Shown: positions 1-11,982 of the stretch, piece by piece
How positions within the stretch are numbered: the first letter of the stretch is position 1
Layout: each line of letters begins with the position of its first letter
Source of the DNA: Xanthomonas euvesicatoria pv. euvesicatoria
GTDB taxonomy: Bacteria > Pseudomonadota > Gammaproteobacteria > Xanthomonadales > Xanthomonadaceae
NCBI RefSeq assembly: GCF_020880415.1
Contig: NZ_JAJIUJ010000025.1
Span: 1-52,780, forward strand
Direction: 5' to 3'
Length of the DNA: 52,780 nt
Program-made: the position numbers and the translations under genes
The notes under the pieces: model-generated
The model's input: only the letters and a program-made list of their open reading frames with translations
What the model was told of the DNA's origin: nothing
Databases searched by the model: none

Positions 1-47
1 CACAGCGCAGCTGCCCGCAGGGTGGCGCACACGGAGGTGCGCCATGA
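1..47 (+). CDS. ftsL: FtsL C-terminal end (partial)
   Basis: Only the last 14 codons would be present. The reading frame beginning at base 3 stays open and ends in TGA at 45-47, overlapping the ATG of ftsI as ATGA. The identification rests on position only: ftsL directly precedes ftsI in proteobacterial dcw clusters, and every other gene boundary here is overlapping. Nothing in these few residues is diagnostic. Confidence 0.4.
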   Translation, partial: QRSCPQGGAHGGAP

Positions 48-1912
48 AAACCGGCCGCAACCGCCCCCGTAGCAATTTCAACCTCCGTGGTCGCCTGACC
101 CTGGTCGGTATCGCGCTTGGCCTGTGCTCGGTGACGCTGATCGGCCGCGCGGCTTATGTGCAACTGGTCAATCGCGATTTTTACCAGCGTCAGGGCGAAG
201 CGCGTTACCTGCGCGAACTGCCCATCGCCACCTCGCGCGGCATGATCACCGACCGCAACGGCGAGCCGCTGGCGGTGTCCACGCCGGTGGAATCGATCTG
301 GGTCAATCCGCAGGAACTGCTGCGCAACCCGGACCGCATTCCCGAGCTGGCAAAAGCGCTCGGGCAGCCGCTGGACGAGTTGAACGCCAAGCTGGCACAG
401 AAGGCCGGCAAGGAATTCATGTACCTGCAGCGCCGGATCAATCCGGACAAGGCGCATGCGATTGTCGATCTGAAGATTCCTGGCGTGTTCTCGCAGCGCG
501 AGTTCCGCCGCTTCTATCCGCAAGGCGAGGCGATGGCCCATGTGCTGGGCTTCACCAACATCGACGACCGCGGCCAGGAAGGCCTGGAGCTGGCATTCGA
601 CGAATGGCTGCGCGGCAAGCCCGGTTCCAAGAAAGTGGTGCGCGATGCGCGCGGCGCCATCGTGGAAAGCGTGGACCTGGTGCGTCCGGCGCAACCGGGC
701 AAGGATCTGACGCTGAGCATCGACCGCCGCATCCAGTTCCTGGCCTACAAGGAGCTGCGCAACGCACTGGTCGAAAACAACGCGGCCGGCGGTTCGATGG
801 TGGTGATGGACGTGGCCACCGGCGAAGTGCTGGCGATGGTCAACCTGCCTACCTACAACCCCAATTCGGTCACCGGCATCAATCCGTCGGCGCGCCGCAA
901 CCGTGCGGTCACCGATCTGGTCGAGCCGGGTTCGACGATGAAGCCGCTGACCGTGGCCACCGCGCTGACGGCCGGCGTGGTGACCAAGGACACCGTCATC
1001 GATACCAACCCCGGCTACATGTCGGTGGGGCGTTTCACCATTCGCGATGTGCCGCGCAACAACGGTGTGCTCAACGTCACCGGCGTGATCACCCGCAGTT
1101 CGAACATCGGCGCGGCCAAGATCGCGGCCAAGGTGCCCGACCAGACCTTCTACCACTCGATCCGCAACTTCGGTTACGGCAGCGCGCCGCATAGCGGGTT
1201 CCCCGGCGAATCGGCCGGCGTGGTGCTGCAGCCGGCGCGCTGGAGCGGCCCGTCCAAGACCACGATGTCCTACGGTTACGGCCTGTCGGTGACGCCGCTG
1301 CAGATTGCCCAGGCGTACGCCACGCTGGGCAACGGCGGCAAGCTCACTCCGCCGACCTTCGTGCGTGGCCAGCACAACGAAACCCGTCAGGTGATCACGC
1401 CGGAAGTGGCGCGCCAGGTCATCGACATGATGGAGACCGTGGTGACCCAGGGCGGTGCCAAGGGCGCGGCGATTCTGGGCTACCACGTGGCCGGCAAGAC
1501 CGGCACGGCGCGCAAGAATGGCGCCAACGGCTACGAGCGCGGGCATTACAACGCCCTGTTCGCCGGCCTGGTGCCGGCCACGCGCCCGCGCTTTGCCACC
1601 GTCATCGTGATCAACGATCCGCAAGGCAAGGTGTATTACGGTGGTCTGGTATCGGCGCCGGTCTTCCATCGCGTGATGGAAGGCGCGCTGCGCTTGATGG
1701 ACGTGCCGCCGGACGATATCCAGTCGTGGCTGGCCGCACAGGCGGCCGGCAAGACCGGCCAGCCGGTGGTCAAGCCGCAATCGGCCGATCCGGATCCGGC
1801 CCTGGTGCCGGACCCGGTGGATGAAGTCTCTGCCGGCATTCCGACCGCACTGGCGCCTGCGCCGGCTGCCGCGCCAGCACAGCCCGCGCCGTTGCAGGAG
1901 AGCCGCCAGTGA
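44..1912 (+). CDS. ftsI: Peptidoglycan D,D-transpeptidase FtsI (PBP3)
   Basis: Division-specific transpeptidase that cross-links septal peptidoglycan in the periplasm, working with FtsW. The 622-residue protein has a basic N-terminus, one membrane anchor at about residues 17-37, a PBP dimerisation domain (about 55-220) and a transpeptidase domain. The three penicillin-binding motifs are visible: STMK at 297-300 (nucleophile Ser297), SSN at 352-354 and KTG at 485-487. The last 50 residues form a Pro/Ala-rich tail beyond the catalytic fold. The ATG has a strong ribosome site (GGAGGTG at 35-41) and overlaps the presumed ftsL stop; the GTG start of murE overlaps the ftsI stop. First complete gene of the dcw cluster. 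Confidence 0.97.
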   Translation: MKTGRNRPRSNFNLRGRLTLVGIALGLCSVTLIGRAAYVQLVNRDFYQRQGEARYLRELPIATSRGMITDRNGEPLAVSTPVESIWVNPQELLRNPDRIPELAKALGQPLDELNAKLAQKAGKEFMYLQRRINPDKAHAIVDLKIPGVFSQREFRRFYPQGEAMAHVLGFTNIDDRGQEGLELAFDEWLRGKPGSKKVVRDARGAIVESVDLVRPAQPGKDLTLSIDRRIQFLAYKELRNALVENNAAGGSMVVMDVATGEVLAMVNLPTYNPNSVTGINPSARRNRAVTDLVEPGSTMKPLTVATALTAGVVTKDTVIDTNPGYMSVGRFTIRDVPRNNGVLNVTGVITRSSNIGAAKIAAKVPDQTFYHSIRNFGYGSAPHSGFPGESAGVVLQPARWSGPSKTTMSYGYGLSVTPLQIAQAYATLGNGGKLTPPTFVRGQHNETRQVITPEVARQVIDMMETVVTQGGAKGAAILGYHVAGKTGTARKNGANGYERGHYNALFAGLVPATRPRFATVIVINDPQGKVYYGGLVSAPVFHRVMEGALRLMDVPPDDIQSWLAAQAAGKTGQPVVKPQSADPDPALVPDPVDEVSAGIPTALAPAPAAAPAQPAPLQESRQ

Positions 1913-3396
1913 GCCGCTCCATGGCGCTTTCGCAGTTGCTGCCGGATGTGGCATTGACGCACGACGTGCAGGTGTCCGGGTTGGTGATGGATAGCCGCGC
2001 CGTGCGCCCGGGCGATGCATTCGTGGCGATCGCCGGTTTCGGTGCGCATGGTCTGGGCTTTGTCGAACAGGCGCGCGCCAATGGCGCGGCGGCGGTGTTG
2101 TTCGAGCCGCCGGCTCCCGACGGTCTGCCGGTCCCGGCCGATGCGATTGCCGTGCCTGGCTTGCGCGCGCGCCTTGGCGTGATGGCCGATCAATTTCATG
2201 GCCGGCCATCGCAGGCGATGCGCATGGTCGGCGTCACCGGTACCAACGGCAAGACCTCCACCGTGCAGCTGCTGGCGCAGGCCTTGACGCTGCTCGGTAC
2301 GCCCACCGGCACGCTCGGCACGCTGGGCGTCGGTCTGTATGGCGCGGCCGTGCCGACCGGTTTCACCACCCCGCTGGTGCTGCCCACGCACGCCCTGTTG
2401 GCGCAGTTGCGCGATGAGGGTGCGCAGGCCGTGGCAATGGAAGTCAGCTCGCACGCGCTCGATCAGGGCCGCGTGGATGCGGTGCATTTCGACGTGGCAG
2501 TGTTCACCAATCTCACCCGTGACCATCTCGATTACCACGGCGACATGGCGCAATACGGCGCGGCGAAAGCCAAGCTGTTCACCCGCGCGGGGTTGAAAGC
2601 GGCCGTGGTGAACCTGGACGATGGCTTCGGCCGCACGCTGTTCGCTGCGCTCGATCCCGCGCTGCGCGCGATCGGTGTGAGCTCGCGCGCGCATGCCGAC
2701 GCCAGCGTGAGCGCGCAGGCACTGCAGCTGGACCACAACGGCATCAACTTTGCGTTGAATGTCCAGGGCCAAGTGCATCCGGTGCATTCGCCGCTGCTGG
2801 GCCGTTTCAACGTGGACAACCTGCTGGCCGTGGCCGGCGCGTTGTGGGCGATGGAGTTTGCGCCTGCGCAGATCGCCAGTGTGCTCGGCCAGTTGCAGCC
2901 CATCCATGGCCGCATGAACCGCCTCGGCGGCGCACATGGCGCACCGTTGGTGGTGGTCGATTACGCACACACGCCCGATGCGCTGGAACAGGCATTGAGC
3001 AGCCTGCGTTCGCATGCGCAGGACCGCCTGATCTGCGTATTCGGCTGCGGTGGCGAACGCGACACCGGCAAGCGCCCGCAGATGGCGGCGATTGCCGAGC
3101 TCAAGGCCGACGTGGCGATCGTGACCGACGACAACCCGCGTGGCGAAGACGGCGATGCGATCGTGGCCGATATCCTGCGCGGCTTCGCGCGACCGGATGC
3201 CGCCATCGTGCAGCGCGACCGCGCCGCTGCGATCCATCAGGCCATCGGCATGGCCAGCCCATCGGACATCGTGTTGATCGCCGGCAAGGGCCACGAGCCG
3301 TATCAGGAAATTGCCGGTGTGCGGCACGCCTTCGACGACGCCCTCGTGGCGGCGCAGGCGCTGCTGCCGCGCACCGTGTTGGGAGTGCGGCCATGA
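1909..3396 (+). CDS. murE: UDP-MurNAc-L-Ala-D-Glu:meso-diaminopimelate ligase MurE
   Basis: Cytoplasmic Mur ligase that adds the third stem-peptide residue to UDP-MurNAc-dipeptide using ATP. It is 495 residues with the ATP loop GTNGKT at 111-116. The DNPR motif at 408-411 is the signature of the meso-diaminopimelate-adding type, as expected for a Gram-negative cell wall. The chosen start is GTG at 1909: it overlaps the ftsI stop (GTGA), and CAGGAG lies eight bases upstream, inside ftsI. The stop overlaps the ATG of murF as ATGA, so translation of ftsI, murE and murF is probably coupled. Confidence 0.97.
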   Translation: MSRSMALSQLLPDVALTHDVQVSGLVMDSRAVRPGDAFVAIAGFGAHGLGFVEQARANGAAAVLFEPPAPDGLPVPADAIAVPGLRARLGVMADQFHGRPSQAMRMVGVTGTNGKTSTVQLLAQALTLLGTPTGTLGTLGVGLYGAAVPTGFTTPLVLPTHALLAQLRDEGAQAVAMEVSSHALDQGRVDAVHFDVAVFTNLTRDHLDYHGDMAQYGAAKAKLFTRAGLKAAVVNLDDGFGRTLFAALDPALRAIGVSSRAHADASVSAQALQLDHNGINFALNVQGQVHPVHSPLLGRFNVDNLLAVAGALWAMEFAPAQIASVLGQLQPIHGRMNRLGGAHGAPLVVVDYAHTPDALEQALSSLRSHAQDRLICVFGCGGERDTGKRPQMAAIAELKADVAIVTDDNPRGEDGDAIVADILRGFARPDAAIVQRDRAAAIHQAIGMASPSDIVLIAGKGHEPYQEIAGVRHAFDDALVAAQALLPRTVLGVRP

Positions 3397-4893
3397 AGCT
3401 CACGCCACTGTCGTTGATCGCACATTGGGCGGGCGGCGAGCTGCACGGCGACGACACCATGATCGATGCGGTCGGTAACGACACCCGCACGCTTGCCGAC
3501 GGCAGCCTGTATGTGGCGCTGCGCGGCGAACGCTTTGATGGGCACGATTTCGCCACCGAGGCGGTCGCGCGCGGTGCCAGCGGTGTGCTGGTCGATCGCC
3601 TGCTGCCGGCGCTGAGCGTGCCGCAGGTGGTGGTGGACAACACCGAGCTGGCGTTGGCGCGCATCGCCGCCGGCATGCAGCGCGACCGCGCCACGCGTGT
3701 GCTTGCGCTGACTGGCTCCAACGGCAAGACCAGCGTCAAGGCGCTGCTGCTGTCGATCCTGCAGGAAGCCGGGCGCGTGGATGGCACCACCGTGTACGCC
3801 ACGCCGGGCAACCGCAACAACGAGATCGGTTTGCCGCTGGCAGTGATCGCCGCGCCCGACGATGCGGACTTTGCGATCTACGAAATGGGCGCCGGCAAGC
3901 CGGGCGATATTGCCTATCTCACCGAGATTGCGCAGCCGCATGTGGCATTGGTCAACAACATCGCGCCCGCCCATCTGGAACGTCTGGGCAGCTTGCTTGG
4001 CGTCGCACGGACCAAGGGCGCCATCTACGCCGCGCTGCCCGCCGATGGCGTGGCGGTGATCAATGCCGACGACGCTTTCGGCATGTGGTTCGAACAGCAG
4101 TTGCAGAGCCAGCCGGTGCAGGGACGTCGCGTGTTGCGCTACGGCTTGCAGGCCAGTGCCGAGATCACTGCGCGTCAACTGCGTCTGCACACCGGCGGCG
4201 CGCAGTTCACCCTGGTCACGCCGCAGGGCGAGGCGCAGATTGCGCTGCCGCTGCCTGGTCGCCACAACGTGCTCAACGCATTGGCGGCAACCGGGCTTGC
4301 ACTCGGTGCCGGCATCGCCTTGCCGGTGATCGCCGACGGTCTGGCGCAGGCACGCGCGGTGGCCGGCCGGCAGATCGCGCAGACCTTGCCCAATGGTGCG
4401 GTCCTGATCGACGACAGCTACAACGCCAACCCGGGCTCGCTGGATGCGGCCATCGATGCCTTGGCCGCCGCACCGGGCGAAGGCTGGCTGGTGCTGGGCG
4501 ACATGCGCGAACTCGGCGCCGAAGGCGTGGCACTACATGCCGCCGCGGGGCGTCGCGCACGCGCGGCCAAGCTGCAGCGGCTGTATGCGCTGGGCGAACT
4601 GAGCGCTGCCGCAGCGCAGGCATTCGGCGAAGGCGCCCGCGTGTTCGCCACGCACGCCGAGTTGATCGACGCCTTGCAGGCGGATCTGGTCGATGCCACC
4701 AGCCAGCGACAGCAAGTGCCGCAGCACGGATCAGGAAATACGCAGGAACATGCAGTGATTCACCAACAGCAATCGCCATCCACCAACGCGCTTCCGGGCG
4801 TCGCCTCCATCACGATCCTGATCAAGGGCTCGCGCGGTAGCGCGATGGACCGCGTCGTCACCGCGCTGCTCGCATCGGCGGAGGACGCATCCC

Positions 4894-4904
<11 letters not shown>
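3393..4904 (+). CDS. murF: UDP-MurNAc-tripeptide:D-Ala-D-Ala ligase MurF
   Basis: Cytoplasmic ligase that completes the UDP-MurNAc-pentapeptide. The ATP loop GSNGKT is at 108-113, followed by the central and C-terminal Mur ligase domains. The open frame runs further upstream inside murE, but the ATG at 3393 overlapping the murE stop is the natural start (503 residues). This is about 50 residues longer than the usual roughly 450. The excess is largely a Gln/Ser/Asn-rich, low-complexity stretch at about residues 436-470, set between the helix ending near ADLVDA and the conserved near-terminal strand [10 protein letters not shown]. The fold on both sides is intact, so the gene should be functional. 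Its stop overlaps mraY by 11 bases. Confidence 0.96.
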
Positions 4905-5978
<1,074 letters not shown>

Positions 5979-5979
<1 letters not shown>

Positions 5980-7355
5980 TGAACGACATGTCCCGCCAGG
6001 CCACACGACTGGACGCCATCGGCGGCCGCTACGACCCGTGGCTGCTCGGGGCGGCAGTCACGCTCGCCTCGCTGGGCGTGGTGATGGTGGCGTCCAGCTC
6101 GATCGAACTGGAAGCCAGCCCGTTCTACTACCTGACCCGCCACCTGCTGTTCCTGGGTGGTGGCATCGCGCTGGCGTTCTGGGCGATGCGCACCGAGCTC
6201 AAGACCATCGAACAGCACAACCAGATGCTGTTGCTGGCCTGCTTTGTGCTGCTCGTGGTGGTGTTCGTGCCTGGTCTGGGCAGCACCGTTAATGGCGCCA
6301 AGCGCTGGATCAACCTGGGCGTGTCGCGGTTCCAGGTGGTCGAATCGGTGAAGGTGTTCTACATCATCTGGCTTGCGAGCTATCTGGTGCGGTTCCGCGA
6401 CGAGGTCAACGCGACCTGGCAGGCGATGCTCAAACCGGTATTTGTGGTCGGCTTCTTGGTCGGCCTGTTGCTGCTGCAGCCGGACTTCGGCTCCTCGATG
6501 CTGCTGCTGAGCGTGACCGCCTGCATGCTCGTGCTGGGCGGTGCGCCGATCGGGCGCATCATCCTGCCGATCCTGCTGCTGCTGCCGGCCCTGGTGGCAT
6601 TGGTGATCTTCGAGCCGTACCGCATGCGGCGCGTGACCTCCTTCATGGACCCGTGGGTGGATCAGCTGGGCTCCGGTTACCAGCTGTCCAACGCCCTGAT
6701 GGCCATCGGCCGCGGCCAGTGGACCGGCGTGGGCCTGGGCGCTTCGGTGCAGAAGCTCAACTACCTACCCGAATCGCATACCGACTTCATCTTCTCGGTG
6801 ATCGCCGAGGAGCTGGGCTTTGTGGGCGTGTGCGGCGTGATCGGGCTCTACGCGCTGCTGGTCGGTCGCGCCTTCTGGCTGGGCATGCGCTGCGTGGAAA
6901 TGAAGCGGCATTTCTCCGGCTATATCGCCTTCGGCATCGGCCTGTGGATCGCGATGCAGAGCTTCGTGTCGATCGGCGTCAACCTGGGCATCCTGCCGAC
7001 CAAGGGGCTGACCCTGCCGCTGATTTCGTCAGGCGGCTCATCGGTGCTGATGACCTGTCTTGCGATGGGTGTGCTGCTGCGGGTGTCCTACGAAGCCGAT
7101 CGCGCCGAGCGCCTGCGCAGCAAGTTGTCTCCGCAGGGCGCGGCCGCCTCGCCAGCTGAGCCGGCCGAGCCGGTGGTCGATTCGGTGCCGCCGGCGTACG
7201 CGCCTGCGCACAAGCCGCAGCGCGACACTGGCGCTGCACCCGCGCCGGCCGCTCCCCCGGTTGCCGCCGCCTACGTAGCGCCGGCGTCGGCCATCCTGCG
7301 CGGCACCAGCCGCATGCACCCGCGTGTGGAACCGACCTTCGGGAGGATTGCGTGA
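5979..7355 (+). CDS. ftsW: Septal peptidoglycan polymerase FtsW (SEDS family)
   Basis: SEDS glycosyltransferase that polymerises lipid II at the septum together with FtsI. The frame is open far upstream, but the ATG at 5979 overlapping the mraY stop gives a 458-residue protein that begins just before the first membrane segment. Ten or so transmembrane stretches are visible, with the SEDS signatures PDFGSS, the long periplasmic loop and the segment [11 protein letters not shown] roughly 75-residue Ala/Pro-rich cytoplasmic tail follows the last helix; it looks disordered, and similar tails are seen on FtsI here. The stop overlaps the GTG start of murG. Confidence 0.96.
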
Positions 7356-8647
7356 GCGTTTCTGCCCATGCCGCGCAAAAAATGCCCGCACCGTCGTCTG
7401 CGATGATGCGGCCGGTCATGATTCTGGCTGGCGGCACCGGCGGGCACATCTTCCCCGGCCTGGCCGTGGCCAAGGTGCTGCGCGCGCGCGGCGTGCCGGT
7501 GACCTGGCTGGGCGCCGATGACGCCATGGAAACCCGCCTGGTGCCGCAGCACGATATTCCTATCGATACGCTGGCCATCAGCGGCTTGCGCGGCAAGGGC
7601 GTGGTGAAGCTGCTCGGTGCGCCGGTGCGGGTCATGCGCGCGGTGCGCGCTGCCGGCTTCGTGCTGCGCAAGCGCCGTCCGCGTGCGGTGATCAGCTTTG
7701 GCGGCTTTGCAGCTGGCCCGGGCGGCCTGGCCGCGCGCCTGCTCGGTGCGCCGTTGCTGGTGCACGAACAGAATCGCGCCCCCGGCATGACCAACAAGGT
7801 GTTGTCGCGTTTCGCGCGCCGCGTGCTGACCGGGTTTCCGGGCAGCTTTGCTGGCGAAGAAGCGGTAGGCAACCCGGTGCGTGCAGAAATCGCTGCATTG
7901 CCGGCGCCGGCCGATCGCTTGGTGGGTCGCACCGGCCCGGTACGCGTGCTGGTGCTGGGCGGCAGCCAGGGCGCGCGCGCGTTGAATCAGGCGGTGCCGA
8001 CAGCGCTGGCTGCACTGGGTCACCCGGAGGTCGAGTTGCGCCATCAGTGCGGCGAGAAGCTGCGCGCCGAAGCCGAAGCGGCCTACCTGCAGGCAGGCGT
8101 CAACGCCAGCGTCGAACCCTTCATCGCCGACATGGCTGCGGCCTATGCCTGGGCAGATCTGGTGGTGTGCCGCGCCGGCGCATCCACCCTGGCCGAACTG
8201 TGCGCCGCCGGTGTCGGCAGCGTACTGGTGCCGTTCGCCGCCGCTGTCGACGACCATCAAACCCGCAATGCCGAATACCTGGTCGGCGCCGACGCCGCCG
8301 TGCTGCTCAAGCAGGACGACAGCCTGGCAGTGCGCTTGCAGCAGGTATTGCAGACGTTGCTCGCCGACCCGACTCGTCGCCTCTCGATGGCCAACGCCGC
8401 ACGCACCCTAGCCAAGCCGGACGCCGCCGAGCGCATCGCCGACATCATTCTTCAAGAGGCCGGGAGTGGAGATGGCCAGCCTCCGGCTGTCCAAGAGCGA
8501 GCGGGATTGGGGATTCGCAACAAGCAAACGCACAAACAGGGCAGCATGCAGACATCCGTAAATGGCGACCGTTCGGCGCAGTTGATCGCCACCAATCCCC
8601 AATCCCGACTCCCCAATCCCGGCGCCTCCGCAGGAGGTGCCCCGTGA
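7352..8647 (+). CDS. murG: UDP-GlcNAc:lipid I GlcNAc transferase MurG, with repeat-encoded C-terminal tail
   Basis: Peripheral membrane GT28 glycosyltransferase making lipid II on the cytoplasmic face. The glycine-rich loop GGTGGH begins at about residue 30, and the UDP-binding half contains LGGSQGA. The GTG start at 7352 overlaps the ftsW stop and has GGGAGGA nearby; an internal ATG would give a shorter N-terminus closer to the fold. MurG normally has about 355-365 residues; this one has 431. The fold ends around residue 370, and the tail after about residue 384 is encoded by an inverted 7-bp-repeat element (8503-8620). The tail is low-complexity and rich in Asn, Gln, Pro and Arg, so it is probably a passenger, not a domain. 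The stop overlaps murC. Confidence 0.95.
   Translation: MSVSAHAAQKMPAPSSAMMRPVMILAGGTGGHIFPGLAVAKVLRARGVPVTWLGADDAMETRLVPQHDIPIDTLAISGLRGKGVVKLLGAPVRVMRAVRAAGFVLRKRRPRAVISFGGFAAGPGGLAARLLGAPLLVHEQNRAPGMTNKVLSRFARRVLTGFPGSFAGEEAVGNPVRAEIAALPAPADRLVGRTGPVRVLVLGGSQGARALNQAVPTALAALGHPEVELRHQCGEKLRAEAEAAYLQAGVNASVEPFIADMAAAYAWADLVVCRAGASTLAELCAAGVGSVLVPFAAAVDDHQTRNAEYLVGADAAVLLKQDDSLAVRLQQVLQTLLADPTRRLSMANAARTLAKPDAAERIADIILQEAGSGDGQPPAVQERAGLGIRNKQTHKQGSMQTSVNGDRSAQLIATNPQSRLPNPGASAGGAP
8503..8620. repeat. Heptamer inverted-arm element, copy A (murG 3' end)
   Basis: The left arm has two tandem 7-mers (GGGATTG, GGGATTC) at 8503-8516. The right arm has four in inverted orientation (CAATCCC, CAATCCC, GACTCCC, CAATCCC) at 8593-8620. 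Two degenerate left-type units (GGGAGTG, GAGATGG) also sit at 8462-8475. The arms are about 76 bases apart. The whole element lies within the murG reading frame and ends 12 bases before the ribosome site of murC (AGGAGG at 8632-8637). Confidence 0.8.
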
Positions 8648-10077
8648 TCCGCCGTCTGCAAGACAGTGGCGATTTGGTGCGGGCGTTCCCGCGCGTGCAT
8701 TTCGTCGGCATCGGCGGTACCGGCATGAGCGGCATTGCCGAGGTGATGCTGACGCTGGGCTATGAAGTTTCCGGCTCGGACAACGCCGACAACGCGGCCA
8801 CGCGCCGGCTGGCCAAGCTGGGTGCGCGCGTGATGCGCGGCCATTCGGCGGCCAACGTGCTGGGTACCGATTGCGTGGTGGTGTCCAGCGCCATCCGCGA
8901 AGACAACCCCGAGTTGATGGAAGCGCGCAGCCAGCGCATTCCGATCATGCCGCGCGCGGCGATGCTGGCCGAGCTGATGCGTTTCCGTCGCGGCATTGCG
9001 GTGGCCGGCACGCATGGCAAGACCACCACCACCAGCCTGGCGGCTGCAGTGTTGAGCGAAGGCGGGTTAGACCCGACGTTCGTCATCGGTGGCCAGCTGC
9101 TGGCTGCCGGTGCCAACGCAAAGCTCGGTGGCGGCCAATGGCTGGTCGCCGAGGCCGACGAGAGCGATGGCAGCTTCCTGCGCCTGAATCCGTTGATGGC
9201 GGTGATCACCAACATCGATGCGGATCACCTGGAAAACTACGGCAACGATTTTGCCCGCGTACAGGCCGCATTCGCCGAATTCCTGCAGCGCCTGCCGTTC
9301 TACGGCCTGGCGTTGCTGTGCATCGACGACCCGGAAGTGGCTGCACTGGCCGGCAAGACGCCGCGCCACGTGATGAGCTACGGCATGAGCGAAAATGCCG
9401 ACGTGCGCGCCGAAGATGTCGTGCAGGACGGGCCACGGATGCGCTTCACGCTGCGCCTGCCCGAAGGCACCACCACGCCGGTGACGCTCGCACTGCCAGG
9501 TCGTCACAACGTGCTCAATGCGCTGGCGGCTGCCGCAATCGGCTGGCAGCTCGGCGTGGCGCCGGACACCATTGCGCGCGCGCTGGAAAACTTTGCCGGC
9601 ATCGGCCGTCGGTTCAACGATCTGGGCGAAGTCACCACCAGCAGCGGCGCACGTGTGCGCGTGGTCGACGATTACGGCCATCACCCGCGCGAACTCGAAG
9701 CGGTGTTCGCCGCCGCGCGTGGCGGCTGGCCGGACAAGCGTCTGGTCGTCGCCTTCCAGCCGCACCGCTATAGCCGCACCCGCGACCAGTTCGACGCCTT
9801 TGCCGCGGTACTCAGCACGGTCGACGCATTGGTGCTGAGCGAGGTCTACCCGGCCGGCGAAGCGCCGATCCCGGGCGCCGATTCGCGTGCATTGGCACGC
9901 GCCATCCGTGCGCGCGGCCGCAGCGAGCCGGTGGTCGTCGGCCAGATCGCCGGGCTTGCCGAAGTGTTGCCGGACGTCCTGCAGGACGGCGACCTGCTGT
10001 TGATGATGGGCGCCGGCGATATCGGTTACGTGGCCCAGCACATCATCAGCAACGGGTTTGTCGGAGAGCAGGCATGA
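8644..10077 (+). CDS. murC: UDP-MurNAc:L-alanine ligase MurC
   Basis: First of the four cytoplasmic Mur ligases, adding L-Ala to UDP-MurNAc. The 477-residue protein starts with the Rossmann-like motif [11 protein letters not shown] and has the ATP loop GTHGKT at 122-127. The open frame extends well upstream on the same strand, but the GTG at 8644 overlaps the murG stop and has a very strong AGGAGG six bases before it, which settles the start. This strong site just after repeat copy A may let murC be translated independently of murG. The stop overlaps the ddl ATG. Confidence 0.97.
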   Translation: MIRRLQDSGDLVRAFPRVHFVGIGGTGMSGIAEVMLTLGYEVSGSDNADNAATRRLAKLGARVMRGHSAANVLGTDCVVVSSAIREDNPELMEARSQRIPIMPRAAMLAELMRFRRGIAVAGTHGKTTTTSLAAAVLSEGGLDPTFVIGGQLLAAGANAKLGGGQWLVAEADESDGSFLRLNPLMAVITNIDADHLENYGNDFARVQAAFAEFLQRLPFYGLALLCIDDPEVAALAGKTPRHVMSYGMSENADVRAEDVVQDGPRMRFTLRLPEGTTTPVTLALPGRHNVLNALAAAAIGWQLGVAPDTIARALENFAGIGRRFNDLGEVTTSSGARVRVVDDYGHHPRELEAVFAAARGGWPDKRLVVAFQPHRYSRTRDQFDAFAAVLSTVDALVLSEVYPAGEAPIPGADSRALARAIRARGRSEPVVVGQIAGLAEVLPDVLQDGDLLLMMGAGDIGYVAQHIISNGFVGEQA

Positions 10078-11030
10078 GCGCGTTGGTCGGCAACGTTCGC
10101 ACCAGCGATCCGGCAGCCTTTGGACGCGTCGCCGTACTGCTCGGCGGCACCTCGTCCGAGCGCGAGGTGTCGTTGAATTCCGGCAGCAACGTGCTGGAAG
10201 CGCTGCGCGCGCGCGGCGTCGATGCGCAGCCGGTGGATGGCATTCCGGCGTTGGCCAAGGCATTGGTCGCGCAGCAGTTCGATCGCGTGTTCAACGTGCT
10301 GCACGGACATAACGGCGGCGGCGAAGACGGCATCGTGCAAGGCCTGATGGAAGCCTTCGGCGTGCCCTATACCGGCTCGGACGTGCTTGGCTCGGCGCTG
10401 AGCATGGACAAGATCCGTACCAAACAGGTGTGGCTGTCGCTGGGCCTGTCGACGCCGCGCTACGCGCGGTTGGCTGCTGGCGCCAGCGCAGAGGCAATCC
10501 ATGCCGCTGCACAGCAGATCGGGTTGCCGGTCATCGTCAAGCCGGCAAACGAAGGATCCAGCGTCGGCGTCAGCCGCGTGTTCGACCAGGCGCAGCTCGA
10601 AGAAGCAGTGACCCTGGCGGCGCGCTACGACGGTGCGCTGTTGATGGAGCAATTGATCGAAGGCGACGAACTCACCGTGGCCGTGCTCGGCGACACCGCG
10701 TTGCCGTCCATCCGCATCGTGCCCAAGGGCCAGTGGTACGACTACAACGCCAAGTACATCGCCGAGGACACCCAGTACCTGTGCCCTGGCCTGGAAGGCG
10801 AGGCCGAAACGCAGATTCGCCAACTCGCGCTGGACGCCTTCCGGGCTGCCGGCTGCCGTGGCTGGGGTCGCGTGGACGTGATGCGCGATGGCAGCAGCGG
10901 CCAGCTGTATCTGCTCGAAGTGAACACCGCTCCCGGCATGACCAGCCATTCGCTGGTGCCCAAGGCCGCCCGCCAGCTCGGCATCGATTTCGAAGAACTG
11001 GTCTGGCGCGTGCTGGAGCAGACGCTGTGA
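10074..11030 (+). CDS. ddlB: D-alanine:D-alanine ligase
   Basis: ATP-grasp enzyme that makes D-Ala-D-Ala for MurF in the cytoplasm. The 318-residue length is normal for the DdlB group. It shows the N-terminal [11 protein letters not shown] motif, the [10 protein letters not shown] segment, the ATP-grasp core and the metal/substrate motif [13 protein letters not shown] near the C-terminus. GGAGAG lies just before the ATG, which overlaps the murC stop. The tight overlaps of the cluster break after this gene: a 124-base gap filled mostly by repeat copy B separates it from ftsQ. Confidence 0.96.
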   Translation: MSALVGNVRTSDPAAFGRVAVLLGGTSSEREVSLNSGSNVLEALRARGVDAQPVDGIPALAKALVAQQFDRVFNVLHGHNGGGEDGIVQGLMEAFGVPYTGSDVLGSALSMDKIRTKQVWLSLGLSTPRYARLAAGASAEAIHAAAQQIGLPVIVKPANEGSSVGVSRVFDQAQLEEAVTLAARYDGALLMEQLIEGDELTVAVLGDTALPSIRIVPKGQWYDYNAKYIAEDTQYLCPGLEGEAETQIRQLALDAFRAAGCRGWGRVDVMRDGSSGQLYLLEVNTAPGMTSHSLVPKAARQLGIDFEELVWRVLEQTL

Positions 11031-11034
11031 CGCG

Positions 11035-11137
11035 GGGATTGGGGATTCGGGATTCGGGATTGGCCAACAGCGACGCCATGCGCGCCTTTGCTGTTGCTGC
11101 TGCCGTGACGAATCTCCAATCCCCAATGCCGAATCCC
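11035..11137. repeat. Heptamer inverted-arm element, copy B (ddl-ftsQ gap)
   Basis: This is the cleanest copy. The left arm is four exact tandem 7-mers (GGGATTG, GGGATTC, GGGATTC, GGGATTG) at 11035-11062. The right arm is four inverted units (GAATCTC, CAATCCC, CAATGCC, GAATCCC) at 11110-11137. The 47 bases between the arms show no gene. The element fills nearly the whole intergenic gap, beginning four bases after the ddl stop and ending 17 bases before the ftsQ ATG. Confidence 0.85.
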
Positions 11138-11154
11138 GTGTGCGGAGCACACCA

Positions 11155-11982
11155 ATGAACGCCACCCTGCGCATCCTGGCCTGGTTGCTCGCGCTGGCGT
11201 TGGTCGCGCTGCCGGTGGTGGCCGTGCTCAATGGCTGGGTCGGTGCCGAGCGCTGGCCATTGGCGAAGTTGCGCGTGTCCGGCGACTTCAAGCGGGTGCC
11301 GGCCGAAGAGTTGCGTGCGGTGGTGTTGCCGTATGCGCGTGCCGGCTTTTTCGCGGTGAAACTGCAGCAGGCACAGGACGCCATTGCGCGGTTGCCGTGG
11401 GTGGAAAGTGCGCAGGTGCGCAAGCGCTGGCCGGATGTGCTGGAAGTGCACGTGACCGAGCACAAGCCGTTCGCGCGCTGGGGTACCGACCGCATGCTGT
11501 CCGAGCAGGGCCGGCTGTTTCGCACCCCGCCGCTGTTGAAGGATTTCAAGTTGCCGCAGCTCGGTGGGCCGGACAGCAAGACCCAGGACGTGGTGGCGCT
11601 GTACAACGAATCGCGCGCCCTGTTCGCACCGACCGGGCTGGATGTGGAGCGTCTTGAAATGGACGCGCGCGGCAGCTGGTCGCTGGGGCTGAGCAATGGC
11701 GTGCAGATCGTGGTCGGCCGCGACGATGCACGCGCACGGCTGCAGCGCTTCGCCCGCGTGCTGCCGCAGCTGTCCGATCCACAGCGCCCGATCGCCCGAG
11801 CCGACCTGCGCTACACCAACGGATTTACCGTCGAACGGCAGCGATTGGAGAGTGGAGATTCGGGATTGGAAAAAGCGCAGCCCCGGCATCGCGCAGCACC
11901 TTCCGCACCTCCCGTCGCCCAGGCAGTTCCGCGTTTTCCCAATCCCGTATCCCGAATCTCGAATCCCGGCTTTAAGACATGA
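11155..11982 (+). CDS. ftsQ: Cell division protein FtsQ, with repeat-encoded C-terminal tail
   Basis: Bitopic divisome protein linking early and late division proteins through FtsB/FtsL. It has a short cytoplasmic end, a membrane segment at about residues 5-25, a POTRA domain (about 35-105) and a periplasmic beta domain. The chosen ATG at 11155 has GGAG seven bases upstream; an in-frame GTG at 11140 touches the repeat and is less likely. The conserved domain ends near residue 228 (NGFTVERQ). Residues 230-275 are Pro/Ser/Ala-rich and are encoded by repeat copy C. FtsQ proteins often end soon after the beta domain, so the tail looks like an addition. The stop overlaps ftsA as ATGA. Confidence 0.94.
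   Translation: MNATLRILAWLLALALVALPVVAVLNGWVGAERWPLAKLRVSGDFKRVPAEELRAVVLPYARAGFFAVKLQQAQDAIARLPWVESAQVRKRWPDVLEVHVTEHKPFARWGTDRMLSEQGRLFRTPPLLKDFKLPQLGGPDSKTQDVVALYNESRALFAPTGLDVERLEMDARGSWSLGLSNGVQIVVGRDDARARLQRFARVLPQLSDPQRPIARADLRYTNGFTVERQRLESGDSGLEKAQPRHRAAPSAPPVAQAVPRFPNPVSRISNPGFKT
11841..11967. repeat. Heptamer inverted-arm element, copy C (ftsQ 3' end)
   Basis: The left arm is four tandem 7-mers (GCGATTG, GAGAGTG, GAGATTC, GGGATTG) at 11841-11868. The right arm is four inverted units (CAATCCC, GTATCCC, GAATCTC, GAATCCC) at 11940-11967, with 71 bases between. It is entirely inside the ftsQ frame and ends 11 bases before the ftsA ATG, where no clear ribosome binding site remains. Confidence 0.8.
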
